A stretch of DNA of 64,000 bases from Diphasiastrum complanatum (lineage: Eukaryota > Streptophyta > Lycopodiopsida > Lycopodiales > Lycopodiaceae). The stretch lies in the NCBI GenBank assembly GCA_029204225.1, contig CM055101.1:4901246-4965245 (forward strand), given 5' to 3'. Under the pieces are notes generated by a model. That model did no database searches. It was given only the letters and a program-made list of their open reading frames with translations, and was not told where the DNA came from. The position numbers and the translations under genes were made by a program. Every line of letters begins with the position of its first letter. Within the stretch, counting starts at the first letter, position 1. Of this stretch, positions 44,943 to 57,129 are shown in pieces.

Positions 44943-46783
44943 CTGTGAATATAGAAAATATAAATCTATAACATAGTACTGTATAAAATTCAAATGCATG
45001 AAATTATATGAAAGAACTTTGTCTTAAAGGCAGAGAATAAAACTAAATAGAACGCAAGCCACATGAAAGTAAATTTAAATATACAAACCTATATACTAAA
45101 ATATGAATAAATTTTATGTATTATTACATTTATAAGTTTTTCAGTTCACACAAAAAAGTTGTTATTTTAAAAGCAAACAATCCAAATAGCATCCTAAAAT
45201 AAAGAATTCCAAAGTTTGAAACTACGCTAGCAATTTGCAAATAGCAAATCACGTAGTTTTGCCAACTTTCGTACCGAGAAATATGTACGAAATTGTATGC
45301 ATGGACTTTCCTATTGCATACATAAAATTTGAAAACCATCGTACATGAAATAAAAGGGAGTATCAAATAAGTAGGTACATGGACCATACTAACATAAAAC
45401 TTGGCATTGTGTAAAAGTACTTTAATTTGTGAATAGTAAACCATATAGTATTGCTAAATTTTCTACCAGAAAATGCACAGGACATTGCATGCACAAAATC
45501 TGCATTACATACAAGAGCTCGAAAAACATTATATTGGAGAAGAACGAGGCATGAAATGTCTACGTACGCATGTTTCAGCATAGAAATTATGAGGTCGACT
45601 TATTTGTAGAAAAGGTACACCATTCTTGTGATACAATAATAACTTAAAAAAGAATTCCGAAATCACAACACGATGCGTACATCATAGAACTACAAAAAAA
45701 AAAAAAAAACGAATTCTAAAATACGCTGAATAGCAAATGATTACTTAGAAGACTCAAACACACACAACTACACAATGATTACATGTGTAAAGGTTTCTGG
45801 TTCACTATTTACTATTACTTAGAAACAACCACAACATGGTATTAATTTCAAATATACGAAACTACAGCAAAATGTGAATGAATCATGTACGTTTATCATG
45901 TTTTCCACCAATATACGCACATAATGGTGCATGCACAAGGATTTTCCACCTTGCACAAAAAAATTAATTTGATGGTAGTTTGTGACTAGCATGCCAACAC
46001 ACAAAAACAGTGCAGGAACAAATTTGGTTTACTTTGAAAATAGTCGAATTTTTTGGCAAGCCAAATTTCGCTTGTTAGAACATGCTATGAATTACGATCA
46101 AAACAAAGAAAGTGCAGTATTTGGTACATAGTAAGTCCAACTTGAATTTAACAATAAGTTAAAGTACATGTACTATGATAGAAAATTGCAAGAAAACAAA
46201 TTTGATAATGTAGTTACTAACATAGTGTGTGTACATAAAGGAAATTTAGAAAAGTAAATCGTATTTACTAACTCAGTACTACAACTATGGCTCTTTTATT
46301 AACCTCTTCCTGGTAGGTCTATCTAAATTAAAAATTTAATCTACGTATATCAAAATCTGATTCTATAAAGTTTTCAAGACGACACAAACAAAATCTGATT
46401 CTATAAAGTTTTCAAGACGACACAAACAAAATATTGTCATGAAAGTACATATCATACTGAAGTAAGAAAATTTACGACACGTGTGGTAAAATAATAGTAA
46501 CAGGAAAAATTGTACGGCCATAACATGATGTGTGCAATATGAAACTATGAAACAAGAAACAAAAACATTAAAATACAATCAATGGAATATGATTACTTAC
46601 AAGAATTAAACCAACGAATACAACTATACACATGTACGCGTATGAAGGTTTCTTGTACTATTATATGGAAACGACACATTATGCTATGAACTGCAAATAT
46701 ATTAAACCATGACAAAATATCAGGAGAATATGTATGTTTGTTGGGTTTTCCACCAACATACATACAGAATGTTGTATGCAGAT
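44943..46783. repeat. AT-rich block built of diverged tandem duplications
   Basis: A ~190-bp unit recurs at about 45,225-45,400 and 45,415-45,570 (tttgcaaatagcaaatcacgtag versus tttgtgaatagtaaaccata). A larger unit of ~270-310 bp at 45,640-45,950 recurs diverged at 46,505-46,770, with shared blocks gattactta, aaggtttct and ttttccaccaa.atac. A perfect 38-bp duplication lies at 46,351-46,388 and 46,389-46,426. No coding sequence was recognised. Confidence 0.6.
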
Positions 46784-47511
46784 TGTGAAGAATTGAAAAA
46801 GATTATCTATGTTAGATATAGGGGTCTTATGTTTTTTACATCAAGCATCTAGGTGTAGGATGTTGATAGGAACAAATTTGGCATAGATGGCAAATTATGC
46901 ATTTACACTTGTAATGCCACTATTGAGCCAAAATAGAGTAAGAGGCTAAACTCGTGCCAATTAGAGTGTAGACAAGTGTAATGCCTTTGTTTGATGAATT
47001 CTAAGAGGTCCAATAGGATTTAGAGGTGGAACCATGTGAGGTCCAATAGGAATTTGAGGTGTGCTTGAATATAGTCCAATAGAACTAAGAGGTGCATGGT
47101 CCAATAGGATTAAGAGGTGACAAAGTGTGGTCCAATCATAGTTAAGCATAGTGGTAGCTCGTGGATCTAATAGTGTCATTGTACTCCTCATTTTGGATCT
47201 AATTGATTTGGTGATTATGTGGATTTTGAGTGTTATTGGATTTCTAGCTTTCTCTCTCTACCCAAGAGCTCATGATGGTTTTTTCTCTCTCTACTTGAGG
47301 AGAGCAGCTTGTTTTTACTTGGAATAATTTTTAATACTTCCCACACGTGTGAGTGAGAGTTGGAAGTGATTGAATGCATGTAGTAGTGTGTTTTTGCCAT
47401 AGGATCTAAGATTGATCTTGAATCTCAATCTAGTCTTGATCTTGGTGCATCTACACACCTTAGGAGATCACAAGTACATCTTGTGGACAATCCACACGTG
47501 TGAAATTAACA
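46784..47511 (+). repeat. 5' LTR of element G, about 728 bp
   Basis: Runs TGTGAAGAATTG... to ...GTGTGAAATTAACA and is homologous along its length to the LTR of C in inverse orientation. CACACGTGTG at 47,342-47,351 and 47,493-47,502. Confidence 0.9.
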
Positions 47512-48820
47512 TGGTATCAGAGCCTACCTAAGGTTACCATGCATTTTGATCCATTTAAGTGAAAAATATTCATCAATCTTGAGCTAGAAATTGTCAAGGT
47601 CCATTTTCCTAGCTATCTTGTTCAATTTTGATTCAAAAGAGATCAAAAGGACATTGATTGGGTTTGACCTGGTACTGTACGGAATCAGGTGCTCAGACAT
47701 GTGTGAGGAACATACAATTTCAGTTTGGAAGTTCTCTCTCATGCTTGATCCATTTATCTTGCTTGATAGCTTGTTTTGAAGCTATTTTTGTCTAGTTTCT
47801 GATGCAATCAGTTTCATTCCATTTGGTTGAGCCAATCAGAAGTTATAAGCTTTTGAAGAGGGTTAGGTAGGGCACCTAGACCTGGGTGGACACATTTGGT
47901 TTGGTCAATAGATTGCTTGTTTGATCCAAAATCACAGTTGAATGCTTACCAATCTCATCTACATGTGATCTAGGCACTGTTTTGAGATCTTAGCCATTTT
48001 GTTTCATGCAATATCATTGTATTTGAGTCAAATTTGGTTTCTCAGTGTATTTCACATGTGCTAAGAGTGTTTGATCCTAACTTTGCCTATACTCCATCAT
48101 TTGATGTGAAATAGATCTTGTTTTAGAGAGATTTGTGTAGCTAGTGAGAATCAATTCACAAATAGTTGCAAGATCTTTCATAGGAGGAGATAGTACTCTA
48201 TTATTGGATCCTATTGAGAGTGTGTAACAACATTTATTGTTCATCATTTGAGCTTTCTTCACTTTAAATGTCTTCAATGGGTTCATCCTTGTTGGAACCA
48301 AGTGAAAGACTGTCCACTTCAAACTATTCAATTTGGAAAATGAGGATGGAGTCCATCTTGATCCTTCAAGATGTGATGGACATAGTTCTTGGCCTTGAAG
48401 AAGAACCACAAGTTCTTCAAGAGGTTCAAAAATACAAAAAGAGAGCTAGGATGGCTCTCCACTACATTAAGATGAATGTCTCTAATGAGATATTGAGGGA
48501 GATAGGTACTTGTACAATAGCCAAAGAAGCTTGGGATTGTCTCAAGACTATCTATGAGGCTAAGAATACCTCTAGTCTTCTCACTCTTAGGAATCAAATC
48601 TTTCAAAGTAGCCAAAAGAGTGATGAGAGTGCATCTAGTTATGTTTTGAGAGTAAAAGATATTCATAGAGAACTTGCTTGTATTGGTGATTCCATCAATC
48701 AAAATGAGCTAGTTCAAGTCATTCTCAATGGCTTGAGAAGTGAATTTGATAATCTTGTCCAATCCTATGCCATTAAGGAGGAGCTACCAAGTTTGGAGGC
48801 TCTCCAAAGTGTGCTAATTT
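46784..48820 (+). mobile_element. Copia element G, 5' fragment, close relative of C
   Basis: 5' LTR 46,784-47,511, primer site TGGTATCAGAGCC at 47,512, leader, and the start of gag. It breaks off at about 48,820 into unrelated sequence, so most of gag and all of pol and the 3' LTR are missing. Confidence 0.9.
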
Positions 48821-48849
48821 CGTTTCTTAAGTCACACATGTTAGAATAG
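48268..48849 (+). pseudogene. Truncated Gag of element G
   Basis: MSSMGSSLLEPSERLSTSNY onward is nearly identical to Gag of C for about 183 residues (through LPSLEALQSVLIS). It then runs for eight unrelated residues (FLKSHMLE) to a stop at the truncation point. The knuckle and protease are lost. The start codon here, preceded by an in-frame TAA, supports the choice of start for element C. Confidence 0.9.
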
Positions 48850-49357
48850 CATGGATTTGCTCTGACACCGGCACACGTGTTTACACCATGGTTTTTAGCA
48901 ATAAGCAATATATACGGTGAAAACTCTTCATACTTGTGCTGTAAACAAATTAAACTAATACGAACCAATGCCCAAAAATTGATCATCATGGCACTCGTCC
49001 TGATACGGTAACGGAGGGGTTTGGCCTATTGCTATAAAATCATCTTTGTGTTTGGAAAGACTGGACTATGTTTTAAAATGCTATTTATGCTAATGAGTAG
49101 TATAACTTCTTTTGGACATGGATAACAACTAACGCTCAGCTATGACACCTGTCTTCCCCACTATACTAACTCGTGCGGTTTTGTGTTGTGGGATGGTGGC
49201 AGGTATCAATTGGACATTTTGAGAGTGGTTATGCTATATGGTGCTTTACTATACTGTATTTTACTTTTCAGCTTTACTGTACCTTGTTGGTTTATGAATA
49301 AAGGCTTCAAAGGGTTTGGTCTTGCTTTGTCAAGAGGAACTATGTGAAATTGTGTGT

Positions 49358-49360
<3 letters not shown>
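48821..49360. other. Unassigned sequence between element G and a microsatellite
   Basis: No ORF, LTR end or RNA gene recognised. Confidence 0.35.
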
Positions 49361-49430
<70 letters not shown>

Positions 49431-49435
49431 TCTCT
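49352..49435 (+). repeat. (TG)n(TC)n compound microsatellite
   Basis: A short TG run at 49,352-49,360 passes into an uninterrupted TC run to about 49,426, then degenerate ccctctctc. Confidence 0.95.
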
Positions 49436-49822
49436 TTTTTCTTCTCTCTCACCATTCTTTTTTCACACAAAAAAATTGAAATTTTTGGGGTTAGATTAGT
49501 GTGATTTTGTGTTAGTTTATCATTTTTTTGAAATTTTGCCATTTTTGTGATTTTTTTTGCTTGTACGAAAAAAAAAACTAAAAAACTAAAAAACTAAAAA
49601 ATTGGAAAAGAACCTAAGCCTCGTTGGTGAGCGACTCTATCTTTTAGATAGCCTCCTCCCACGACTGCGACGATTCTATTCCCTTTAAAACTAAAAATTG
49701 GAAAATAATCTAACTCAACATAATACTTTCGCTGGAAGGGCATAATTGAAATTATTCATAAAATCTACCCTTGCCCAAACCGTGAATGTTCTAGACGAAG
49801 GACTATTTCTGCTTTGTTCACA

Positions 49823-51806
49823 ATGTCTTTTCCTCTTCCATCTCCTCATCATCAATTCCCTCATAGACATTTCAAAAATTGCATCTCCCAATCTCTCTCT
49901 CGTACATCACCACACCACTCCATATCATCTTCATCTTGCACACAACAGGCCATGGCAATGTATGAGCAGCTTGCCCAAATCTCGATGCTTTTGGGAGAAA
50001 CTCTCAAGGGCTACACTGCACGATTTGCCAAGATGGTGGCAGATTGGAATTTCAGTCTTCCTAGTCACCACAAAATGGCATTTTTCTATGTCGGATTACC
50101 GCACAGGATCAAGATTGGTATGCCACCCTTTACATCATATACCAGTCCAAAAGAACTTTGTAAGACAGCCGCTATTGCAGAAGCACAGATCTTGCACACA
50201 CCATCACAGCCCATATCCAACATTCAAACAATCAGGGATGATAGAGCATCTAATCCACAAGATGCCACAGACAACGCTAGCCAAAGTACTAGTAGTACGG
50301 ACGATCAGATGCAAATTGTCAGTGACACAGATGAGATGTACAGTCAATCTGATTGCCTCCCAGAACCACAAAATGCCAATCGGAAGATCCGACCATTGGA
50401 CCAGTGCCATTATTGTTTTGGAAAACATCCAACACCTCAATGTCCAGTTTGGAATCTGAGATTACGAAATCAAGCCAATAAGGAGATTCTGGAGATTGGA
50501 AATCAATCAACAAAATCCTCATCTATGCCTTCTAGCTTGCCATCAGATCGCTCCTCCAAAGAAAGTGGATCGGTCTAAGGAATTTTAGAATCTTCTCTAG
50601 TGGCTAGGCAAGGTTCAGTGGAAGTATTGGTTATATCAACGAGCGGATCATCCCAGGCAGGGGAAGTTGAAATTGGCTCACCACTATATTCTGTGGAAGG
50701 GATTAAAGGAGACCTGATACCGGTGTATGTGCATCAATTGAGAGATGACAAAATCTTACACATGGTACGGTGTTTCGGATGTGGAGGTAAACATCGTAGA
50801 TCAAAATGTCCACACCGAAATGATCTGTCCTCCTTTTATCCTTGGTGTGAACAATGCGGAATCACTCACCCATGTCATGATTGTCCACTAAGAGATCCAA
50901 GAAAAGCCATTATGACTCCTACCTGCTTGAATCAGCAACCTACATATGACCATGCAAATCCACCCATCGAGAAGTTGCACTACAAACACAAACTTCTAGT
51001 GCCACCTGGTTACGAAACAGATGCGGATGGAAGGAATGAGAGAAAGATCCTAAGACAAGTTGACATGGCCACACATGAATCACCAACACCACAAAAGACA
51101 GAGTGGGTAAAATCTATCCAACCAGGGATAGCGGAAGAAGTCAAGAAATTGGCAACAGATGCAATCCAACAGATTTTACCAAGCCTCATTAAACAAATGC
51201 TACAACAACTTCTGGTGAATGAATTACAAAGGGGTCTCACGTCAACCATGCAACTTGAAAGCAAACTGACTACCAGTCGATGCAACGATCCATTTGTACC
51301 ACCTTCAAGAGAGCAGTCCATTGAGAAAGGAAAGACTAAGGTGGGAGATTGTCCTCTGATTTCAACACCAATCATAAGCAAGATCCAACCAAAGTCAGAA
51401 TGTTCCACTCAACATCTGGCCACCACAAAGCTACATCAGGACATCACATTGCTTAGACGGCCAAATCCAGGTAACTCAAGCCCATTGACGGCCAATTGTA
51501 TAGCAAGAACCAGCACCTACAATGACAAAGCCTTGTCCTAAATCTTTGATATTAGCTGCTGAGGAAAGTCTTCAGGTTATGGCATACCATGAATACCTGG
51601 ACAGACAAGAGAGTCAAGCAAGCATGTCATATCCACATTATGATTTGGGGGAGTCCATGACATTGGGACCAGTTGCGCCAATTTACGAGGATCCATTATA
51701 TCAGCAAGATTTATCTTGGAATCCTGCGATGGAATGCCTTGACTACCCAATTGTAAGTGAACAAGATTATCCGGAATGGCCACCAGACCCTTATGGGTAT
51801 TATTGA
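49823..51806 (+). pseudogene. Gag-like ORF with three short CCHC zinc knuckles
   Basis: One frame is open from 49,823 (first ATG) to a TAA at 50,576-50,578, continues in the same frame to 51,541, then shifts for a last segment to 51,806. A Gag-like region LGETLKGYTARFAKMVADWN with YVGLPHRIKIGMP is followed by CHYCFGKHPTPQC, and after the stop by CFGCGGKHRRSKC and CEQCGITHPCHDC. All three have spacing CX2CX3HX4C, one residue shorter than the usual retroviral knuckle. The C-terminal part is Tyr/Pro/acidic (ends YPEWPPDPYGYY). No protease, RT or integrase follows. Probably the Gag of a non-autonomous, perhaps Ty3-like, element, with one stop and one frameshift. An ATG at 49,952 (MAMYEQLAQ) is an alternative start. 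Confidence 0.65.
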
Positions 51807-52148
51807 AAATCTGACAAGTCCAAGTTCTTGCTGATCGCCATCATCCAATAAAGTCTCAGGTTTTACGTAAGCGAATTCTACCCACGCTTTTCTTGAAGAA
51901 CCATGTCCCAACAATAAAAGAACCAACAACATCGCCCCTTCACGACAGTTGTAGCCTAGTGCCGAGGGACCGACACTACTTTGGGCCGTGGACCCCGTTG
52001 TGGGTATTTCCTGTACAATAATGAACAAGTGGGTCCCACCACTTGAAATACTGTTGGCCAAGCCTTACCTAGTGGGCCCCGCCACAGTACATTATTGTAC
52101 AGTTAGAATAATAAGTGCGAGGGCATCGACTTCCTGCGTATATAAGAT
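51807..52148 (+). other. Possible LTR remnant with hairpin, cut by an A-type LTR
   Basis: Non-coding sequence following the Gag-like ORF. It has two aataaa-type signals (51,848-51,853 and near 51,915), a TATA-like gtatataag at 52,138-52,146 just before the inserted LTR, and a 13-bp inverted repeat at 52,011-52,102. It could be the U3 of the element that owns the Gag-like ORF. Confidence 0.35.
52011..52102. repeat. 13-bp perfect inverted repeat around a 66-bp loop
   Basis: CTGTACAATAATG at 52,011-52,023 is the exact inverse of CATTATTGTACAG at 52,090-52,102. The inside is itself palindromic around gtgggtcccacc. No flanking target duplication was seen, so a MITE is not proved. Confidence 0.8.
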
Positions 52149-52762
52149 TGACAAAATTTTCAGAATTCACACGTGTGGGGAATGTCCACAAGAGTGACTG
52201 ATCTTAATTAAGCTTTGTGATTGGCACTATAACCTGATTCTAGATTGATCAACAAAATCTAGTTCAGAAGAAATGGCTAATCCACAATCTAGCATGCTAA
52301 CCAACAGAATATAATAGCAATGATCAAAGAATGAGAAAATACAAGATTTCAATGTATGAGCATTAGCCGCAACACGAGTTAGAGAGAGAGAGAGCTAGAG
52401 AGATAACAAGCAATATTTGTTTAGATCCAAAATGACATGAGATAGCTACAAAACTTTGGTTCTTCATTATCAATTGTGTGGAGAGCTACACATATTTATG
52501 GAGATTGAGGTAGCTCGAGGTAGAACCATATCTATCCATTCCAAAATGACATCTAAAGTGACATCTAGAGTCTATGTGACATTTGTCACTTGTCATGCAT
52601 GAAATTCTACCAACTTTTTACAAGTGTACTAGTTCTAACTAGAAATGTCCAAATCATCATGCATGTGTCCAATAAACTTTGTACATGCCTTGCATGTCAC
52701 TATGGATCACTTACAATTAATGCATGTGAGTTGCCACGAGTTTCTACAAGCATAATCATGCT
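52149..52762 (-). repeat. Truncated LTR of the element A family
   Basis: The minus strand matches the 3' LTR of A from about its position 183 to its end (plus starts tgacaaaattttcagaattc). The first ~180 bp of the LTR are absent and the match stops at catgcta, 52,762. No internal element sequence is attached. CACACGTGTG at 52,168-52,177. Confidence 0.85.
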
Positions 52763-52915
52763 AATGAGTGAACAATAAACCAAGATAGAGTGCATCTAAT
52801 CCTAGATCAATAATAAAAAATATGCAGGAAGAATTTTGAATAGATTTCCAACATAGAAATTGGGAGCTTAATTTCCAACATAGCCATCGCCGTAACCTAG
52901 CGTCATCAAGCCCTA

Positions 52916-55260
52916 TATGGCCCCTCCTACTCCTCATTCCATTGTACATACTAACAATGGTTATTTGATAGAGGTTATCAACAACCCCACCATCCAAGAT
53001 GCCACTCATTTCTTGACAATTTCCTAGTTGTGTCAAGTTTGTGAAAGGATCGCATTCAATCCAACCTCCTCCACCAAATTGTGGAATCCTACAAAGAATT
53101 CTCAAGCTCCTCGGTTGTGCCCTATGATTGGCATGCCTTCATCTTCAATGAGTTAAAGCTTGCCATAGAATCCAATGTGTGCGATCGGATCGCCACGGGA
53201 CCCCTTCTCTGCACCGTTGACTATACCCTCATTGAACAGAAAGTTCAGGATTTTAATCGTTCTGACATTCTCTCCACCACCGTTGCATAAACCACTCTTG
53301 TTCTCCCTACTATTCCAGGTAGCTCATCGGCCAGCAAAAATGCATGTGTGGCACTACCCTGACCTTCACCAGTCCTCTTGCCACCTGACAATGCACCACA
53401 CATTCATCCCCTGCATTCGCTTCCACATCCATTGCTGCCACCACTTCTAGTCTCATCGTTCTCATTTCTCCACCTTCTGTCATCGTTCTCGCTTCTGCTC
53501 CACCCTCGACCACCATCATTTCTTCCATTCCTCCTGCCTCCCTTACCCCTTCCATTACCACTCCACCTCTCTTCTTTAATAAGAAGATTCCCAGCTCTCG
53601 ACACCCTCTCTTGGATGAAGCTCCTCAAGCTCACACCTCCAACCTCTCCTTCCATCCTCGACACCACCCTCGAATTTTCAACCGTTCCTCTTGTTCATGC
53701 CTTCGAACAATCCATTACATAGCCTCTCCACACTTCCACAACCCCCATCATTCCACCATCCGATCAATCTCATCAGCTTGCCGAGGGCGACGACGAACCA
53801 TCGTTGCCCAATGAAGCATTTGTGCAAACAGAGTATGTTGTATCTCCTCTGTGTGCCGACCCTACCACACCAGACGACATGATTGAGCCTGAAGAGCTGA
53901 TCGAGGATGACGAAGATGTACAAGAAGTATGAGCACCACCCCCACAAGCATCAACAAGTAGCACCACATCAGTCGTGCCAACAAACAAGCAACACCTCAT
54001 CAGCCGTGCCAACCAACATCACGATGGCGTACTAGGTATTGGGCACTTTTATCCAAGATCTGGTGGCAGGCAAAACCTTATTGGATGATCATCTAGTACA
54101 TTTGGCCACCAACAACACAAAGCTATGAGCAGAAATCACCTAGCAAGATGTGCAGGTGGCCATACAACATGAGTAGGCAGAGTAGGATAAGGTGCTAAAA
54201 CTGGAAATGCATGAAGAAGGTCTGCAGAGGTATATTAAAGACCTCCACAAATCAACAGTGGACACCTCCACATGGGTCCAAGAGGTCCAACAACAAGCAG
54301 CGTAATGTCTCGCCTTCCTCCAGGTGCACCCAACTACTAATACTCGAAACAGAAAATCAACACCTGGGAGCGGAGGTGCAAAGCCTACAACAACAGAAAG
54401 CAGTTTGGTTAGCCCAACCTGTCTCCACCACCAATTGTCATCTCAGCCAAACCGAGATAGATTTTTTAACAATGCAAGTGGAACGGTACCAACAAATGGC
54501 AAACAATTATCAACAAGACTTCAACAACTATCGCCAACGTGCCATCCAAGAGCTTGCACAAGCAAGGAGCGCCCATAAAGCCTGCCAACGACATATGGAG
54601 CAACAACAACCAACGGCCCCGATGGTAATTCCAGTGCCACCTACACTTGAAGCTGCACAGGCCAGTTTTGGCCAAGACAAAGGCAAAGAAGCAGTGGGGC
54701 CCAACTTTCATGATCAAGGCTCAGACGCAGCCGAGGCTAGTACACACGACCAATGCTTAGATAGCAATCAAGGAACGGATCAGAGCCAAGGCCAAGAGTG
54801 ACAAGCTTCCATATCTCAAGGCTCTCGAACCATTTCTACTAGCCAAGCCTTTCGCAAACCAAAGACAGTGGAGGATGAAATCAATGCGTATCTCCAATAC
54901 CCATATGAATCCTCATGCGGCGACTGGAAATTATCATTCTCAATCAAGGACATCAAAGAGAATGAGCTGGCCTACCTCCCAGCATTGGCTCCATAGCCTG
55001 AATGGTAGCAATGACACCTCGAAAAAAATATGGAGGCCATCAAGGCCTATGTGGCAAGCCCACGCCAGCTGCGGACCAACCCGCATTTTGTCCTTTTCTT
55101 GTACACGACGGGCTAAATGGGCGAAATTCCACTTCGAGTTCGAACTGCAATTCCAAGCCTTGCTCGGAAAAAGCCAATCCTCCTTACCATAAGACAATAA
55201 ACTGGCCAAAGATTCACTTAGAGCGTGGGTGGGTGTTGCAAGATTCTTCCCAGTCTCAGA
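52916..55260 (+). pseudogene. Decayed ORF for a coiled-coil/Pro-rich protein, probably transposon-derived
   Basis: I do not recognise the family. Reading across stops and frameshifts: MAPPTPHSIVHTNNGYLIEV; VVPYDWHAFIFNELKLAIES (to 53,290); a Pro/Ser/Leu-rich pyrimidine tract (53,380-53,700); an acidic stretch (EPEELIEDDEDVQEV) near 53,880-53,930; a Gln-rich coiled coil (LLILETENQHLGAEVQSLQQ; FLTMQVERYQQMANNYQQDF) at 54,211-54,801; then DEINAYLQYPYESSCGDW and more broken frame to about 55,260. The coiled-coil plus linker layout would suit a structural or Gag-like protein of a degraded element, but no knuckle or enzyme motif is seen. Confidence 0.4.
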
Positions 55261-55339
55261 TGCTCTACCAAGCAGCCTAACCTCTGAGCCTGAAAAGAAC
55301 GTAAATTGGCCTTTCCTACATTTATGTTTGTGCTAACAT

Positions 55340-56700
55340 GCATATGGTATTCTTCAACAAATTCAGATTATTACTGAACAGTAAAGTATCATCAACATAT
55401 AGAGTAATGATGATGGAAGAATCTAATACAGACTTATAATAAACATTTGAGTCTGTCGAGTTTGGGATGAAACCATTCTCGATTAAGAAAACATTAATTT
55501 TTCTGAAATTAGGCCCTTGGAGACTGTTTCAGACCATACCGAGCTTTATGAATTTTGCATACTAGGTGCTCCTTTCTCTTTAGCTCGTATCCTTCTGACT
55601 GGGAAATGTAGATTTTCTCTTCAACGGTGCCATTGAGAAAGGCAGTTTGGATGTCCGTTTGATGAACTTTAAGGTCGGTTGTAGCTGCATAGGAAAGACA
55701 TAAACAAATTGAACTATGCCTTACCACAGGACTAAAGATTTCAGAATAATCTAGATCTAGAATCTAAGAGAAGCCTTTGGCTACCAATCTGGCCTTGTAT
55801 CGATTTATTTTACCTTTATCATCATACTTCACTTTGAATACCCACTTGCAATGAATCAGATTTTGATCCTTTGGTAGCTCAGTTATAGCCATGGTTGATT
55901 CTCGAAGAGAGAATCAAATTCTGCATTCATGGCAACTTTTCACTAGTCAACATCAGGTGTTGTCATTGCTTCATGAACTATGTTTGGTTCCTGCACAAAG
56001 TAGTAGGCCGGATCATTCATGAATTGGGATGGAGGCTGTTTGGGTCGATTTGATCTTCTGGGTTGAATTTCGACCCTTTCATGTTGTTCAATCCATTGAG
56101 TTTGACTCATTGTCTGAGTCAATATCAATATTCTGTTATTCAACCCTTAGATCGGATTTTGAATTTTTGACCCTTGGATTGAATTTTGACTGTTCGATCC
56201 TTGGGTCAGATATTTCTGGATCTTTTTCTTTGTGATCGAAAAATTGGTCTTCCATGAATATGACATCTCTGCTCGTGAATATCTTCTGAGTGATCAGGTT
56301 GTAGAGCTTGTATGCCTTGTGATCTGGGGAGTAGCCTATGAAAATCGATTTTCTACTATTGTCATCCAATTTTTTTTTTAGATCTTAAGGGATTTGAGCA
56401 TAGGCAATGCATCCAAACACTCAAATATGTTTGAGTGATGGCTTCAATCCAGTCCACACCTCATAGGGTGTCTTGCCATTCAGGGCCTTGGTGATGAATC
56501 GATTTTGCAGGTAGGCACCTGTGGTGACAACTTCTGTCCAAAATCTCTTTGAAAGAGAAGCATGGGCCATCATGCTTTTGGCACTCTCAATAAGTGTCCA
56601 ATTCTTTCGTTTTGCTACTCCATTGGATTGAGTGGAGTAGCTTGTGGTGTATTGTTGATGTATTGACCATGATTGATCGAGCATGAGAATGGTTTTTTAA
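55340..56700 (-). pseudogene. Ty1/copia pol remnant, integrase to RT
   Basis: From right to left on the minus strand: TQSNGVAKRKNWTLIESAKS (integrase Glu block), FWTEVVTTGAYLQNR, GKTPYEVWTGLKPSLKHI, SIFIGYSPDHKAYKLYN, the linker with EIQPRRSNRPKQPPSQFMND, and RT with HQTDIQTAFLNGTVEEKIYI and YGLKQSPRA. A YVDD (LYVDDTLLFSNN) lies further down near 55,395 in another frame. At least four frame breaks. Its linker contains several gacccttgg/gatcgg words like those of the 16.96-kb minisatellite. The right end joins a plus-strand gag near 56,715. Confidence 0.85.
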
Positions 56701-56725
56701 CCTTGATCGTGAAGATAAATGAGAC

Positions 56726-57116
56726 TGGCCACTCTTGAAGGAGGAATTTATCAAACGCTTCAAGCCATTTCGCTTGATCAAAAGTCCTTTTGTCAAGCTC
56801 AGTAACATCAAAATGACAAAAGACGAGAAAGTACATGACTATATTGAACGATTTTAAAGATTAAAAAGTCAGGTTCAAGAGCGACCCACTGAGTCCATGC
56901 TCATAATTGGGTTCCTCGTTGGACTCCCACGATGGATACGACGTGAGCTTCGCTCCAATGATTAATACACATCATTGAAACAAGCCATGTCTGATGCCAG
57001 TCGGGAAGAAGACGAGAGCTCAAATGTCGACAAGCCACATGAACGGAGAGCACATCGTGCTATCCAAGAAGCTCGACCAAACGACGAAACACGACAACTG
57101 ATGGAGGAACACTGAT
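56726..57116 (+). pseudogene. Ty3/gypsy-type gag fragment
   Basis: Reads WPLLKEEFIKRFKPFRLIKS, KMTKDEKVHDYIERF, a stop, LKSQVQERPTESMLIIGFLV, LPRWIRRELRSND, a second stop and SLKQAMSDASREEDESS, in the style of the central Gag domain (retrotransposon_gag) of gypsy elements. It ends near 57,116. It may belong to the same element as the ORF and LTR at 58.6-59.6 kb, with the intervening segment inserted. Confidence 0.6.
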
Positions 57117-57129
57117 ATTTACTATCAGA

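Noticed and set aside
52149-52762. A complete solo LTR with target duplication
   Set aside because: The first ~180 bp of the LTR are missing and no matching 5-bp flanks were found, so it is called truncated.
53310-53722. ORFs on both strands in the Pro/Ser-rich part of the 53-kb ORF
   Set aside because: Both strands are open because the tract is pyrimidine-biased; composition explains it. Only the plus strand joins flanking coding-like sequence.
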